Positions 44,405-55,399 of a stretch of DNA of 64,000 nucleotides are shown here, in pieces. Made by a program: the position numbers and the translations under genes. The notes under the pieces were generated by a model. It ran no database searches and was not told the DNA's origin. It saw nothing but the letters and a program-made list of their open reading frames with translations. Each line of letters begins with the position of its first letter. Position 1 is the stretch's first letter. The DNA is from Spisula solida (taxonomy: Eukaryota; Mollusca; Bivalvia; Venerida; Mactridae): contig OX365946.1 of NCBI GenBank assembly GCA_947247005.1, positions 2,922,453 through 2,986,452 on the forward strand, given 5' to 3'.

Positions 44405-45764
44405 TTTCTAATTCATCTTTGTGTGTTGCAATGATTCTTTCGATGGATATACGTAATGCTTGAATGGTACTATGTCAGGAATTGCTTTATCGTATTTAGA
44501 GTAGCTGATGTAGTATTTTGCTAGCATTAAAATAAAGTTAGTTATGCTTTTTATTCTGCTGTCTTTTTCGTTTTCCAGTCCTAGTGTTATAGTTCTGTAA
44601 TCCATTAAATTCACAGAAAGTTTTTACTATTCAAATAGTCCTGTACGTGAGGCCAAAACTGTTGGGTTGTTTGGCATTCCCCCAAAAGATGTATTTGTGT
44701 TTCTGTGTACATCAAACAGAAGTCACACAATCTGGAACATTTTAGTTTGCATTTATAAAGATAATCATTATTTGGTGTTAATTTCATTAAGAATTTATAT
44801 TGATTTGGAAGCTATTGTGTAGTCCACATTTAACAATGAAATTGATCGCCAATTATTAATGTCAGTTAATAGTTTGTTCTTTTTTGGTAAAAGAGAGATC
44901 GCGCTCTGTGTTTGAAATTCTGAAAGATGATTATTTTGAAACGAATAATTTGGAGATTTTATAAGATAAGTTTTAATATCATTCCAGAAGATCTTGTAAA
45001 ATTCTGTACTGCCGTCTTAGCAAGGACTCTTCCTATTTTGCATTTCTTTTAGTGGCCTACCACATTCTTGTTCCTTAAAAGACCTTCACATGTTTTATTT
45101 TTGTTCTTGATTTAGTTGTTTATGTGTGTCAGGAAAGAAATCCGAATCATGTTCGATTTGATATTATTTTTGTATAATTTACTATAGAATGATTGAATAT
45201 CTATTTAGATTGCTTTTGTTTTTGTTTTTATAGAGCCATTATGTTCAATTTTAGTTATTTTTGTTTCTTTTGATTGTTTTTTCTCTAGGCTTGAAACGTA
45301 TTTTGTATTTTTCTCAGCTCCTTCAACCCATCCCGCTGTTCGTAGTACGATGTCCTTAATATTTTCATCTAGCAAGTGGTCTAGCTTTTCTCTTTCTTTA
45401 TTAAGTGTTTTTATAAGTTCATGATTAAGAGGTGATTTGTTTATTTCGTTTTCAACTTTTTTGATATTTTGTTCTATTTGTATTTGATCTTTTTTAATAT
45501 CGTTTTTCTATTTCGCTGTAAATTTTATAGATTCATTTCTTATAGTGCTTTTTATTACTTCCCACAGCGCATTATTATATTGAACTGTTTCCTGAATAGA
45601 AGTTCGTATAATATTTTGGTACTGGGGGTTGTGAATTATGCTTTTAATTATCTTAAAGTATCCCGGTCCCCTTTCAACCTTTTGTAAATCTATTTTTAGA
45701 TTAACTATTTAATAATCTGACCTGTATCCAGGCGATATAGAACATTGTGAAACTATGTTAATTA
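44405..45764 (-). pseudogene. L1-like LINE ORF2 remnant: post-endonuclease linker and C-terminal part
   Basis: Minus-strand translation gives, from high to low coordinates: the linker block with VERGPGYFK, NALWEVIKSTIRNESIKF and AGWVEGAEKNTKYVSSLEK (about 45700-45270). After a gap follows the C-terminal zinc-knuckle-like SRLCDFC..TETQIHLLGECQTTQQFW (about 44770-44660). The tail follows at 44614-44408, beginning MDYRTITLGLENE. These are L1/Tx1-type ORF2 signatures. Several stops and frameshifts are present, and the catalytic palm region of the reverse transcriptase is missing between about 45200 and 44830, so this copy is dead. Confidence 0.85.
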
Positions 45765-46669
45765 CGAGGGGTGATCAACAAATACGCGGAAAAGTGCTGT
45801 AGTTTCTTTATTTGTCATTATAAGTCAATGAAACTTTCTATACCTGAAGATACATTTATTTCAAATTGATTCACTGTTAATCAATAATATTGACCAAAGA
45901 CGGCAAGAACGCGGTTTCCTATGGCATCGTCACTCGACCTCATGCGGCCCAAATTTCCATATTTTACAACGTTGCACATAAAAAACGATGACGTATCATT
46001 CGTGCGTTTTTAATCTTTTCAAAAAATTGTTTTAACGTCAAAACTCTGTTTTAGAGTTATTTGCTTCAAAGTTGTTGTCTGAAAATGAGTGCGGTACCGA
46101 AAACGGCGACGAAAAGTTGTATGGCGAATGAAATGACATAAAATACCAATGTCAATATTGCAAAATGCAACTAGTATGTAATAGCGCACAAAACAGGTGT
46201 CGATTTTGCATATTCTCTCATACATAGTCATGTGAAATCAATGCCGACATGCGCATGTGCTATACAACGTCAATAACGTCAAATTACGTCATCAATATTA
46301 ATGTTCTCCAGCAGCTAATTATTTTAATTTACATACAAGTTGCAAAAGAAAAATATTGATTTTCGGTTGACAGGTCTATGAAGTGTATCTGGTTGTACAG
46401 CTATTTTTTAAAGAATCATTCAATGCGTTATACATGATGAATTGTGCCACGAATGAGTATGTATACTGTAATATGTAACGACGTCGCGATGACGTTGGGC
46501 CGGTGTAGCCATAGTGACGTTGCGGTTTCTATAATTTTTCTAACAAATATTGTTTTTATAGTTATGTATTTGTAATACTCCAATCTATTATCTGACCGAT
46601 TTTTGTGAGTATTGGTCTCGTAACAAAGATTTCAGAGCATTTTTCCGCGTATTTGTTGATCACCCCTCG
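45765..46669. mobile_element. TA-flanked TIR element (Tc1/mariner type), copy 1
   Basis: Ends ACGAGGGGTGATCAACAA and the inverse are perfect over more than 25 bp (into AAATACGCGGAAAA) and are flanked by TA dinucleotides, as expected for Tc1/mariner insertion. The 905-bp interior has no intact transposase; a 70-codon minus frame at 46019-46231 is unrecognised. Interior sequence is shared with both ends of the 5.5-kb element at 53919-59452. It is inserted in the LINE. Confidence 0.85.
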
Positions 46670-46810
46670 TAGATCTTGTGAAATCAAAAAGTAATCAAGT
46701 CTACAAAATATTGGTGGTTTTGTATTATTATGCCAGGTACGAGGGGTGATCAATATATTCGTGGACTTTTCATTTAGCAATTTTGTTTTGTCTGCAAGGA
46801 TTAAAAGCAA
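46562..46810 (-). pseudogene. LINE endonuclease C-terminal fragment between two TIR elements
   Basis: Only 46670-46738 is LINE sequence; the frame extends by chance into the flanking elements. It encodes TWHNNTKPPIFCRLDYFLISQ (written here without its last two residues), the conserved end of the L1 apurinic-type endonuclease domain with its R-x-DYF motif. It bridges the endonuclease part (47705-48265) and the linker part (below 45764), proving that the two elements split one LINE. Confidence 0.8.
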
Positions 46811-47704
46811 ATTAGCATTATTCAGTGTAGGATATCTCTGACCTAATGCACCTATAACATAGTTTTATTCATGTAATGGGTCCGTGACGCAGGCCGTCAC
46901 GTGACGTCATTCCTAGCATCACCGTTTGAGCAGCACCGAGCTCCTTTTTGGACTCATATCCGACCCACTTTATACGATTTATTTACTTTTAATACAGAAA
47001 TAAGTCATAAATAGCCAACTCTGGAATGTAAGTCGGAATAGAAATTGTCTCGTTGCGTTACTGGACTTAAAACTCTGAAAAAGGCGGTTGGCTTTACACG
47101 GTAGCATCACCCCGACGAAGAATGAATCACGACCTAACAAGTTTAGGGCGCAAGTTCTAAAGAACTCCTTTCAAATGGAATGAAAGATTTATTGTTTTGT
47201 AATCTATACTGATCTTAGAGTTCGCCAGGAACATATCGTTCTGAAATATGCGTCTTATTTATCAGAAATTAAGGAGGGGTATCCTTAACTCTGTCTTAAT
47301 TCTTCCGTTTATTCTTATTTTACCATGGCGTCAGTTTGACAGAGTCCCTACAATCACATAAACATCGAACTCATGTACAGATCACTGATTTGGAGTGCAA
47401 AGAATCCCCATACATGTTGGTCAAGTCATCTTCGAGCTATCGCAAGGATTTTCCAAGTTAGGCGTTAATCTTAATGAAGTGCCGTTACTCTGAGATTATT
47501 TATTGTCCGTCACGCTCGATGGCGCGCGCTGCACCTTGGTCACAATAAGTGACGTCATTAAGGACATTGTGGCGTCACAATAGCATTAATTAATTTAAAC
47601 GCTAGATAATTGATAGATCTATATTGTCTGGTGATTTCATTGTTCTAGAATCAATATTGAAAAAGTTAGAAGGAACGTCTTCGAATATATTGATCACCCC
47701 TCGT
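46739..47704. mobile_element. TA-flanked TIR element, copy 2 (different interior)
   Basis: Ends ACGAGGGGTGATCAATATAT and the inverse are flanked by TA. The terminal 15 bp match copy 1, but the following bases (ATTCG) and the interior do not, so it is a related but separate subfamily. It is about 965 bp and has no intact transposase. Confidence 0.8.
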
Positions 47705-48265
47705 ATATCTTTTACTTTCGGGGTTGGTTAAACGCCATATATAATATAAACTATTATTTGAAATTATATTGTTTAATTCTTCGGAGTTATGTTTGTTCGT
47801 ATCCTTTCTTCCTTTTTGGTTTATCTCTGTCGAACTTTAAGACATCATTAAAATCACCACCTACAATCAGTGTTTCATTGTTACATTCTACAATTGTGTT
47901 TTTCAATGTTGCAAAAAAGGCTCTATTTCAACATTTGGACCATAGCAGTTTACTACGACAAAAGCTTCATCATTTATTTCAAGCTTAAGTTATTCGAGTC
48001 TACCTTTTATTATATCTTTATATTCAATAATTTTATAGTTAACATGTTCACTTATGAAAATGCCTATACCTTTGCTGTTTGTACTGTCGCCACTTAAAAT
48101 ACATAATTTTTTCATTCGGTTTTCCATAATTCTTTATCATCATTATCAATACAGTGGATTTCTTGTAAAAGAAAAAAATAATGTCGTATTTTTTCAGTTT
48201 TAAGTATTTATATACTTTTAATCGTTTTTCTCTAAACGAAAGCCCTTAAGTGTTCTATTTTCCTG
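47705..48265 (-). pseudogene. L1-like LINE: endonuclease domain remnant
   Basis: Reading from 48265 downwards: GLSFREKRLKVYKYLK, LLQEIHCIDND (the E of the QE-x-H catalytic motif), SGDSTNSKGIGIFISEH, VVVNCYGPNVE and a degraded DFN-like block, followed by PTPKVKD. This is the order of an APE-type endonuclease of L1/Tx1 elements. Frameshifts and stops are frequent. It continues into 46738-46670 and then 45764. Confidence 0.8.
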
Positions 48266-48325
48266 AATTGATGCTCTCGTATATGAGTCTCAACTGATAT
48301 GCTTTTTTAAGATGTGTTCGATCGT

Positions 48326-48343
48326 ATATATATATATATATAT
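48326..48343. repeat. (TA)n microsatellite
   Basis: About nine TA dinucleotides in a row. Confidence 0.9.
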
Positions 48344-48647
48344 TTTGACATTCAATTAAAAATATTTTTCTAAATTTTCAATATTTTTGCAAGCGGGTTG
48401 GATACATAATTATCTATCATGTACAAATGCCAAACGTGTTCACCTGCAAATCTGTAAATGCCAATGTTTATGTTATGTTTTTAATGTTTTCTGAGCTCGG
48501 CTGGTTGAATTGAGTGCTGCCTTTCCTGTCTGACTTAATATTCTTACACAATGTATGTGTCAGATAAAAGACTTATTACGGGTATATACGGGTAAACTCA
48601 TTTTTAAAGTATCTGTGCCGTTTTGTTTAATATTCGTATATATGGGT

Positions 48648-49170
48648 GCTTTTGTTGGAAATATCTGGTTCAGTTTTGGTTTTAGGTTTGGTTAAACGTT
48701 GGGTAGTAAACTAAAATTGGTTTCGATTTAAACTGAGTGGCGAACAAACGGGTAGTTTGAAACATTTTAATTTCCAAGGCGACAGAAAAGAGCTGTACTA
48801 GGGTCTTGATATATTAACAGGAACACTTAGAACACATAGAAATTGCTCTTATTAGATTAAAACATTGTCAATTCGTAATTATAGCGTTGAAATCTGACCA
48901 TAGCTAATCAGATCAGATAGTACTAAGAGATTCATAATGGTCAACATGGTCGGCCATTTTCCCGCGCTCAACTGCATGTAATTTCGGATGCATCAAACCA
49001 ATCAAACCGCCTCCAGGGGTAGTTTGGAAGGTTTGACAAACCGGTTCGAAATATTTTAAACAAATGGCAAAACTTGTTTCCGTTTCAAAACAGTTTTACT
49101 GAACAAACGAACGGTTTGATAAACCAGTTGGAAACCAAACCAGGTTTGTTGCAAACAAAAGCGCCTTATG
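48648..49170. mobile_element. Probable MITE with GCTTTTGTT ends
   Basis: Left end GGGTGCTTTTGTTGG and right end inverse (GCAAACAAAAGCGCC) bracket a 520-bp segment. Both sides contain inverted words such as TTTGGTTTAGG/AACCAAACC and GGTTTGNNAAACC. Non-coding; target duplication not resolved. Confidence 0.5.
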
Positions 49171-49394
49171 TATTTGTCATTTTCACCGGGGCCATTTGGA
49201 TGCGACTAGGAGTTATTTTATTCGCATTCACTATTCGTCCACTATCTGTTTCTTTTGCGCTTTTCGTACCCTACCCGGGTCGTTTATAAGTTAACATGCA
49301 GCTGTAGAGTTATGAATGTATTGTTTTGGTTGCTGGTTTTCCCATTTCCTTACGTCCTTGTCTCCACTATGGAACGTGGTTATTCTACTTTTAA

Positions 49395-49990
49395 CTTTTT
49401 GAAATTAGGTCATCCGACTGGGGCTTTCGGCTTTTTTATTGCTGAAACTAGGTCATTCAACTGAAACCTTGGCATTCAGAGTGTTCATACTGTTATTTAC
49501 TAGGCTAGGGCCAGGGCTATATGTTTCAGCAGTTTTACCGTTGTAACTAGGTCATTCATAGTGGGCATTTGGTCTTTTGATTGCTAATACTAGTTCTTTC
49601 GGCTTTTGACAGCTGGAACTTGAGCGGATTTTTTTCTCATTCGGCTGTGTTAGTTAAAACTATGTGTTACGCCCGTTTTGTTGTTGTTACGTGGTTATTT
49701 TACCTGGGATTACTAATTGTTCAAAGTAGGTCACTCGGCTTGGGGCATTATTCTTTTTTTTTGCTAATGAAACGTTGTTATTTAGCTGAAAACTTGACAC
49801 TGAGCTGTTTCTTCCTTTGTCTACTTTCTAGGACTTCTGACTTGGGCATTCAACTTTTTGATTGCTGAAACAGGTTAATTTAGAATTTCGACACTTGGGA
49901 CATGGAAAGATCATAACTTGTCTAGTTGGGCATTTATGTGTTTTATGTTTTCTGTGCTCAGCTGGTTCAGGTGGGCATTGTTTGTTTTTT
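49395..49990. repeat. Degenerate repeat of AACTAGGTCATTC/GGCATT words
   Basis: Loose units of 60-75 bp share variants of GAAACTAGGTCATTCAACTG, TTGGGCATT and TTTTGATTGCTGAAA. The array is strongly decayed; the chance frame at 49581-49868 spans it. Confidence 0.45.
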
Positions 49991-50233
49991 ATGTTTTCAG
50001 TGCTGGTTAAGTTGAGTATTGCATTCCCTGTCTGAACTACGATATCTTTCATTAATATTACGTATCTTTATGCCAAAGTTAAACCATTGCACGCGTAAAC
50101 ATACTGAAATGCTTTTTAGTAGTAATGAACATTTTGGTGCCACAGAACAAACACGAGCCAATACTAGGTCATAGGAAAACAGTGTACCTCGAAAACAAGG
50201 CTGGTGGGATCTCATTTTATCGCCATTTTGGAA

Positions 50234-50405
50234 GGGTTTCTACGATACTAAATTGTTGCGAGGGAAAGGCTGTTGTAACCTCACTTAATGTGTTTGTTGG
50301 GTAGTATCATATTTGTATGTTTTGATTTTATATTTTGTTAGACATGTACAACTGTATTTGTAAACGTACTTGTACTACTTAATGGTTTTATTTAGTAGTC
50401 ACATG
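50234..50405 (+). repeat. LTR-like direct repeat, left copy
   Basis: GGGTTTCTACGATA, TATTTGTATGTTTTGATTTT and CTACTTAATGGTTTTATT recur in the same order and orientation at 51793-52153. This copy lacks about 190 bp present in the right copy. The pair flanks a gag-like frame. Confidence 0.6.
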
Positions 50406-50889
50406 AACAACAACATTCGATGACGTCACAAGTGACGTCCATTTCCGTTCTCGACTTGTTCATTTGACAGTCAGAACGTATGAACATTTCCTCGGAGTAG
50501 AAAACTATGAAAACAATGGGGGAAAATAGTAAATTATCCCCCTTACTACTCTCTAAATCTCCACAGGTCATATCATGCGGATTACTCTGTTTTTATTTGT
50601 TTTACATGGTAGTAATTAGGCTGAAATATTTGCAACATTAATTATCAGATCAAATAATAAGTTTGGCTACATGTTGTTTACACACCATGGTACAATGTAA
50701 ATAAATGTTTATGGCCCTAAAATATTAGATAATACAGAAGTGAGAAATTTCATATATAAAATCAATGATATTTCTGTTAGAAACAAGGATAAAGTCCGAG
50801 GATCTCAACTAGTTAGGACCTGTATGCTAATTGGTCTACCTCCGGCTTTATCTTACAAGGGAGATAATTTATATGTCACTTATGTCTCT

Positions 50890-51690
50890 CATTGGGGATT
50901 ATGTCTTGTTCGCTCGAAGAAAAGCTTGATGAGTTTATGTGTTCGGTGAAGCTACGATTAGATGACTTAGAGAAAGGCTTATTCGAGCCTAGGATCGCGC
51001 ATGGACGCAGCTCTGATGATTTCATTCCTCCAAATAGTGGCCTCGTGGACACTAGTAATCCGCCATCTATCACAGGTGCAAGGCGTTACTAGTAATCAGT
51101 AGCCGGATTTGCAAGCCGAGTTTCAGGCATTGAAAGACAGTTTAAACAAAGTAAAAATTCCGGCAGATTTAAGACTGAATGATTCCAGACAATGCATTAA
51201 CAGGAGCGAGCAGCCGTTGTTGAACATAATCACTAAATAAAAGTGGACGTTATTGTGAAACCGTCATCAAACTGTTGGGTACTATTGACGCTACCAGTTC
51301 GATTGATCAGCAGATTTTAGACAGTTTGTTCCTGAAACAGCACGCTCAGATAAAATATCTACAAGAAGAATTCGCTGCCTTGTTGGTTAATGGGCAATTT
51401 GACAAATCAACTGACAAAATAGTCCACAGTCTTCAAAAGAATACTTCAGGATTTGATCAGGGTGCTTTAGAAACTCTTCGCTAAGCCGCAACTTTAGCAG
51501 CCCCTGGTAGATCAACGGGGTCGTCGTGGTCAGTCTTATTCATACGGTCATGGTCGTCGTGGACGTTCATCATTCTTGTATCGGCAGGATCGTGACGTTT
51601 TCAACAGTTTCGCTAATGGACAGTTCCCAAATCGGCGACAACAAAGGGAGGACAACTCTAACTCGCAAGTTGCGGACGTCATGTAAGATT
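50890..51690 (+). pseudogene. Gag-like ORF1 remnant of a retroelement
   Basis: Pieces in several frames read as one protein: SCSLEEKLDEFMCSVKLRLDD (shortened here) from 50905, QHAQIKYLQEEFAALLVNGQ and SLQKNTSGFDQGALETLR at 51275-51484, then an Arg/Gly-rich tail (RGRRGQSY.YGHGRRGRSSF, near 51515-51580). The pattern of a helical segment, then LQ.NTSGF....LE.LR, then an RG-rich C-terminus resembles ORF1 proteins of DIRS-like and related retroelements in invertebrates. Stops and frameshifts show it is dead. No reverse transcriptase is visible between the direct repeats. Confidence 0.5.
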
Positions 51691-51792
51691 GATTCCCCTC
51701 GGATATTAAATGTGTCTTTTTAAGCTTCGGGATCACATAGACGCTTGGAGGAAAATTGCATTCCACAGTACGTGATAGATTGGATAAACAAT

Positions 51793-52153
51793 GGGATTTC
51801 TACGATAATAAATTGTTTGGAGGGAATGGTTGTCAAACTTCCCTAGCGCTGTTTGTTGGATAGAATCATATTTGTATGTTTTGATTTTATATTTTGTTAC
51901 ACATCCAGTTAGGATATTGTGACAATGACGTTGCAGTTAATGTGTTCACAAAAGATAACAACCATTGTCTGAACAGGTATATAAGTTTAGCATTGAAATT
52001 ATATCTGTTTGTACGGTATAAGCCTTTATAATTGGTTTTACACCATTATAGTGGACTCGACGGCTGCGTCCCTGGATTTTTACCCTGACTGGACTATACC
52101 ACTGTATACATTGTATGTAAACTAACTTGCACTACTCAATGGTTTTATTCATG
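51793..52153 (+). repeat. LTR-like direct repeat, right copy
   Basis: Longer partner of 50234-50405; the extra middle part contains GGTATATAAG and a GACTCGACGGCTGCG block. If the pair are LTRs, the element is about 1.9 kb and non-autonomous. Confidence 0.6.
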
Positions 52154-52968
52154 TTATTATTGCTTATAGATGTGTGTTTTAGGTCGGTCGCTTTTGATAT
52201 TTGCAAATAAACGAAATGTGCTAGTGAATAGATTTGGTTTCTATGTTGAATATATTCTAAACAATAGACATTTATGTTTTAATCCGAATACGAATCCGAA
52301 TTCTACTTGGAAGTTTTCATAGGGACGATCTCAAAATGTATATGTGAATACAATAACCCATCATTTTGTCCGATAATGTTAAATAGAGGATGCAGCGACT
52401 TGTTTTCTTTACAAACCTACTTTATTTTTCAATCGTGATGTAATTGTATATCCTCTTCTAAACAAAATACAGTTGGTTATTGCTATAGTTCAGCTTTTTT
52501 AATTGTAGTGTTATATAGTTACACACGAAAATAATCATCCTCAACTTTCTCGACAATAATCATCTATATTTTGTCATTCTTTCATTAATTTGCAGGTCAC
52601 TTTCTGTGGTAGCATCGCTAATATGTCTGTAAGTTGCAGACGGTTGTGCGATAAAATGAATCCGGGTTTGATGCCCTTGCTCTTTCCGAATACACTCCTG
52701 TGTTCTACAACATGCCCAGTGTATAACACCAGTATAGACGCCACTTTTCACGTTCACCCACGTTTTGGGTAGGAAACACTGAAAAAGCGGTTCTGAAATT
52801 TCCATTGCCCCAGTCGAAATTCGATACGGGGACTATAAACGCGTGATAATGTTCACTTTGACAGGTAAAATGCACTATAAACTATGTAAATTGTTTGCCA
52901 TATGTTCTTTTGAAATTGAATTGGATTATATGCGTGTACTTTATCAATCAATCTTACAATTGTATCAG
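52154..52968. other. Intergenic DNA
   Basis: No gene or bounded repeat is recognised; short frames at 52560-52805 overlap on both strands without support. Confidence 0.45.
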
Positions 52969-52976
52969 GTTTGTAC

Positions 52977-53528
52977 CACAGGTAACTGTATCATTTATAA
53001 AGAGTAAATAAAAAAATTATAAAATTTATAATATCTCAGAAAGGTTTATAACACGGGAAATTGACCACCCGGTCACTGAGGTGCAGTTTATTTTTAATTA
53101 ACATTTCATTAACACTGGTGTTATTTTTAATATTTTTTATATAATAGGAGACACTAGAGAACTTCGTCTTTAATTTGATTTCAAACTTTTAAAAATCCGT
53201 CCATGAATAAGAACATAAACCCATAAGGCGTGAAATCACTTTCTTTTTTTCTGGTTCAGAATAGCATTGTCGTTTCTATTGAATGTACCTCAGTGACTGA
53301 CTGTACACCGTGGTATACATTTCATGGTAGTTGATCAATTACGATGGGATTTTGCATGGAGGTAGTTCAAACAATGTTGTCTATGAATGTAATTACTTTA
53401 TGAAGATATCGAAAGTCAATTCTTGTTTTTGATACCATGAAATTTGACCACTTACGTACAAATGCACCTTTCTGAGATAACATAAATTTTGTAAAAGAAA
53501 CTTTTTATCAATGATACAGTTACCTGTG
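52977..53528. mobile_element. hAT-like MITE, copy 2
   Basis: Same family as 22783-23364. TIRs CACAGGTAACTGTATCA are perfect, and the flanking 8-bp target duplication GTTTGTAC (52969-52976 and 53529-53536) is exact. The interiors of the two copies align throughout (for example CATGGTATAC, GTCTATGAATGTAATTAC). Confidence 0.93.
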
Positions 53529-53689
53529 GTTTGTACAGCATTGTAGCAATTAATTTGCAGCCATTGATTTAAATGATATCTTAGTCTACCACCTTCAAAA
53601 CCTGCTCCTTTTCAGCGTTAGCTGTCTAGCTTGGATGTTGACATACTTTAAAAGCCAATCAAATGCTTCTAAAAAAACCCGCACCGACG

Positions 53690-53880
53690 TTATAAGTATA
53701 GGTTATCGATCATATATTAGAATAATAAACGAATTAAGTACAAGTGAGCGAAGCGAACGCCGAACTTAATTCGTTTATTATTCTAATACATGTATGTGAT
53801 CTATAACCGGCTTATAGTTTACCCGCCCACTTTTTGGTGTCATTTCCAATGCTTTTGTTTGCAAACAATAGCATGCCCAT
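53690..53880. repeat. Dispersed repeat with long perfect hairpin
   Basis: Related to 37800-37990. At 53715-53739 and 53764-53788 it carries a perfect 25-bp inverted repeat (ATTAGAATAATAAACGAATT and following) around a 24-nt loop containing GAGCGAAGCGAACGCC. Confidence 0.85.
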
Positions 53881-55194
53881 TAATGGAGTAATGATGGTAA
53901 AATAAGGCAAGATTTATGTACGAGGGATGATCAACAAATACGCGGGAATATGCTTTGAAATCTTTATAACGTGACCAATACTTAAAATAATTGGTCATAT
54001 AAAAGGTTGAGGTATTACAAATACACAATGTACATAGCTATAAAACATTAAACTCGAGGTAAAATTTGGTCGAAACAACATAGAAACTGTAACTTTAACT
54101 TGAAAAATAGCTGTACAACCAGATACACTTCATAGACATGTTAACCAAAACTCATTTTTTCCTTTACAACTTACATGTAAATTATAAGAAGTAGTTATTG
54201 GAGATCATTAGTATTGATAACGTAATTTGTTATTGACGTCGTACAGCCTATTTGCATGTCGGCATTGATTTCACACGGCTACATATGATAGCATAAATAT
54301 ACCAAACATACACCTGTTTTGTGTGCTATTACATACCCCGGTTGGTGTTGCTTTGTGCAATATTGCCATAAGTATGTTATGACGTTTCAATCGCAACCAC
54401 ACTTCATCGCCGATTTCTGTATCGCACTCATTTTCTGACGACTTTGAAGCAAATAGTTCTAAAACGGAATTGTGACATTAAAACTTGTTTTTGAAATCAT
54501 GAATGTAGTATTCATAACCCACCCTTTAAAAAAGTACAAACGCACGAATTTTCAACACTATGATTTTCTTAAACCTTATGGTAGGTGGCATTCACAGACA
54601 AAAGTTTGCAAGTTTCTGTTGGGGCTTTAACGAGTTACGGAGATTTCAAATACGTGACTATGCGATTTTCTACAGGAATCACTAATTTTGCTTATATGAT
54701 ATTATAAACATACCAATTGTTCAATAAATCATGTGAATAAGACATTTATGTATGTTAAATGTATTTAAAATTGAAACTATCAGTTGTACAAATTATTATA
54801 GGCAAAAAATGTGATATAACATACGTAATTTACGTTACTTTGCATGAAATTACTAGAATATTAAAAAAACAGTCAACGTATATGACGTTTTTAAGTTAAG
54901 AAATGATGATACTGATTAGTATGCAGCTCAATAATGTATAAAGCTATAGTACAACTACACAAATAGTTAATTGAAATGAAATGCCATGTAAATTACGTTA
55001 CCTTTAAAAAATAAGTTTTTTTTCAACAACATTTCAGTTAAAAGTTCGGTAAAACACATAAAGTGGGGTGACAATTGGTGATTTTTTGGGGGTAGCGAGG
55101 TGACAGCTAAAGTAGAACAAGCAATGTTATATACCAAAATGTTCGCCTATGTAAGTACTTTATGGAACTGCCGGCATAAATTGTCAATACGTGG

Positions 55195-55240
55195 TGTGGA
55201 CCCGGAAATTCAAGATGGCGTCCAAGATGGCCGCCATAAT
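55195..55240 (+). promoter_or_regulatory. Tandem AAGATGGC (YY1-like) words with ETS-like core
   Basis: CCGGAAATTCAAGATGGCGT is followed by CCAAGATGGCCGCC. The AAGATGGC word is the core of the YY1 binding site and is present twice 12 bp apart, preceded by an ETS-type CCGGAA. It lies inside the 5.5-kb element. Function is inferred from motif resemblance only. Confidence 0.35.
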
Positions 55241-55399
55241 TTACAAATACACTTAAAATTCTATTTTCTCATGCATTTTTATTTATTTATGTATATAGTC
55301 ACAAATATTTGCTTAGATGTTATTCATTTGATAATGTGCATCATATGGACAAACAAGACTGTCCACTTTGAAGTCAAGGTCAAGGTCATTTCAAGGTCA

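Noticed and set aside
47758..48097. Plus-strand frames over the endonuclease region
   Set aside because: Antisense to the minus-strand LINE endonuclease remnant, which shows ordered family motifs.
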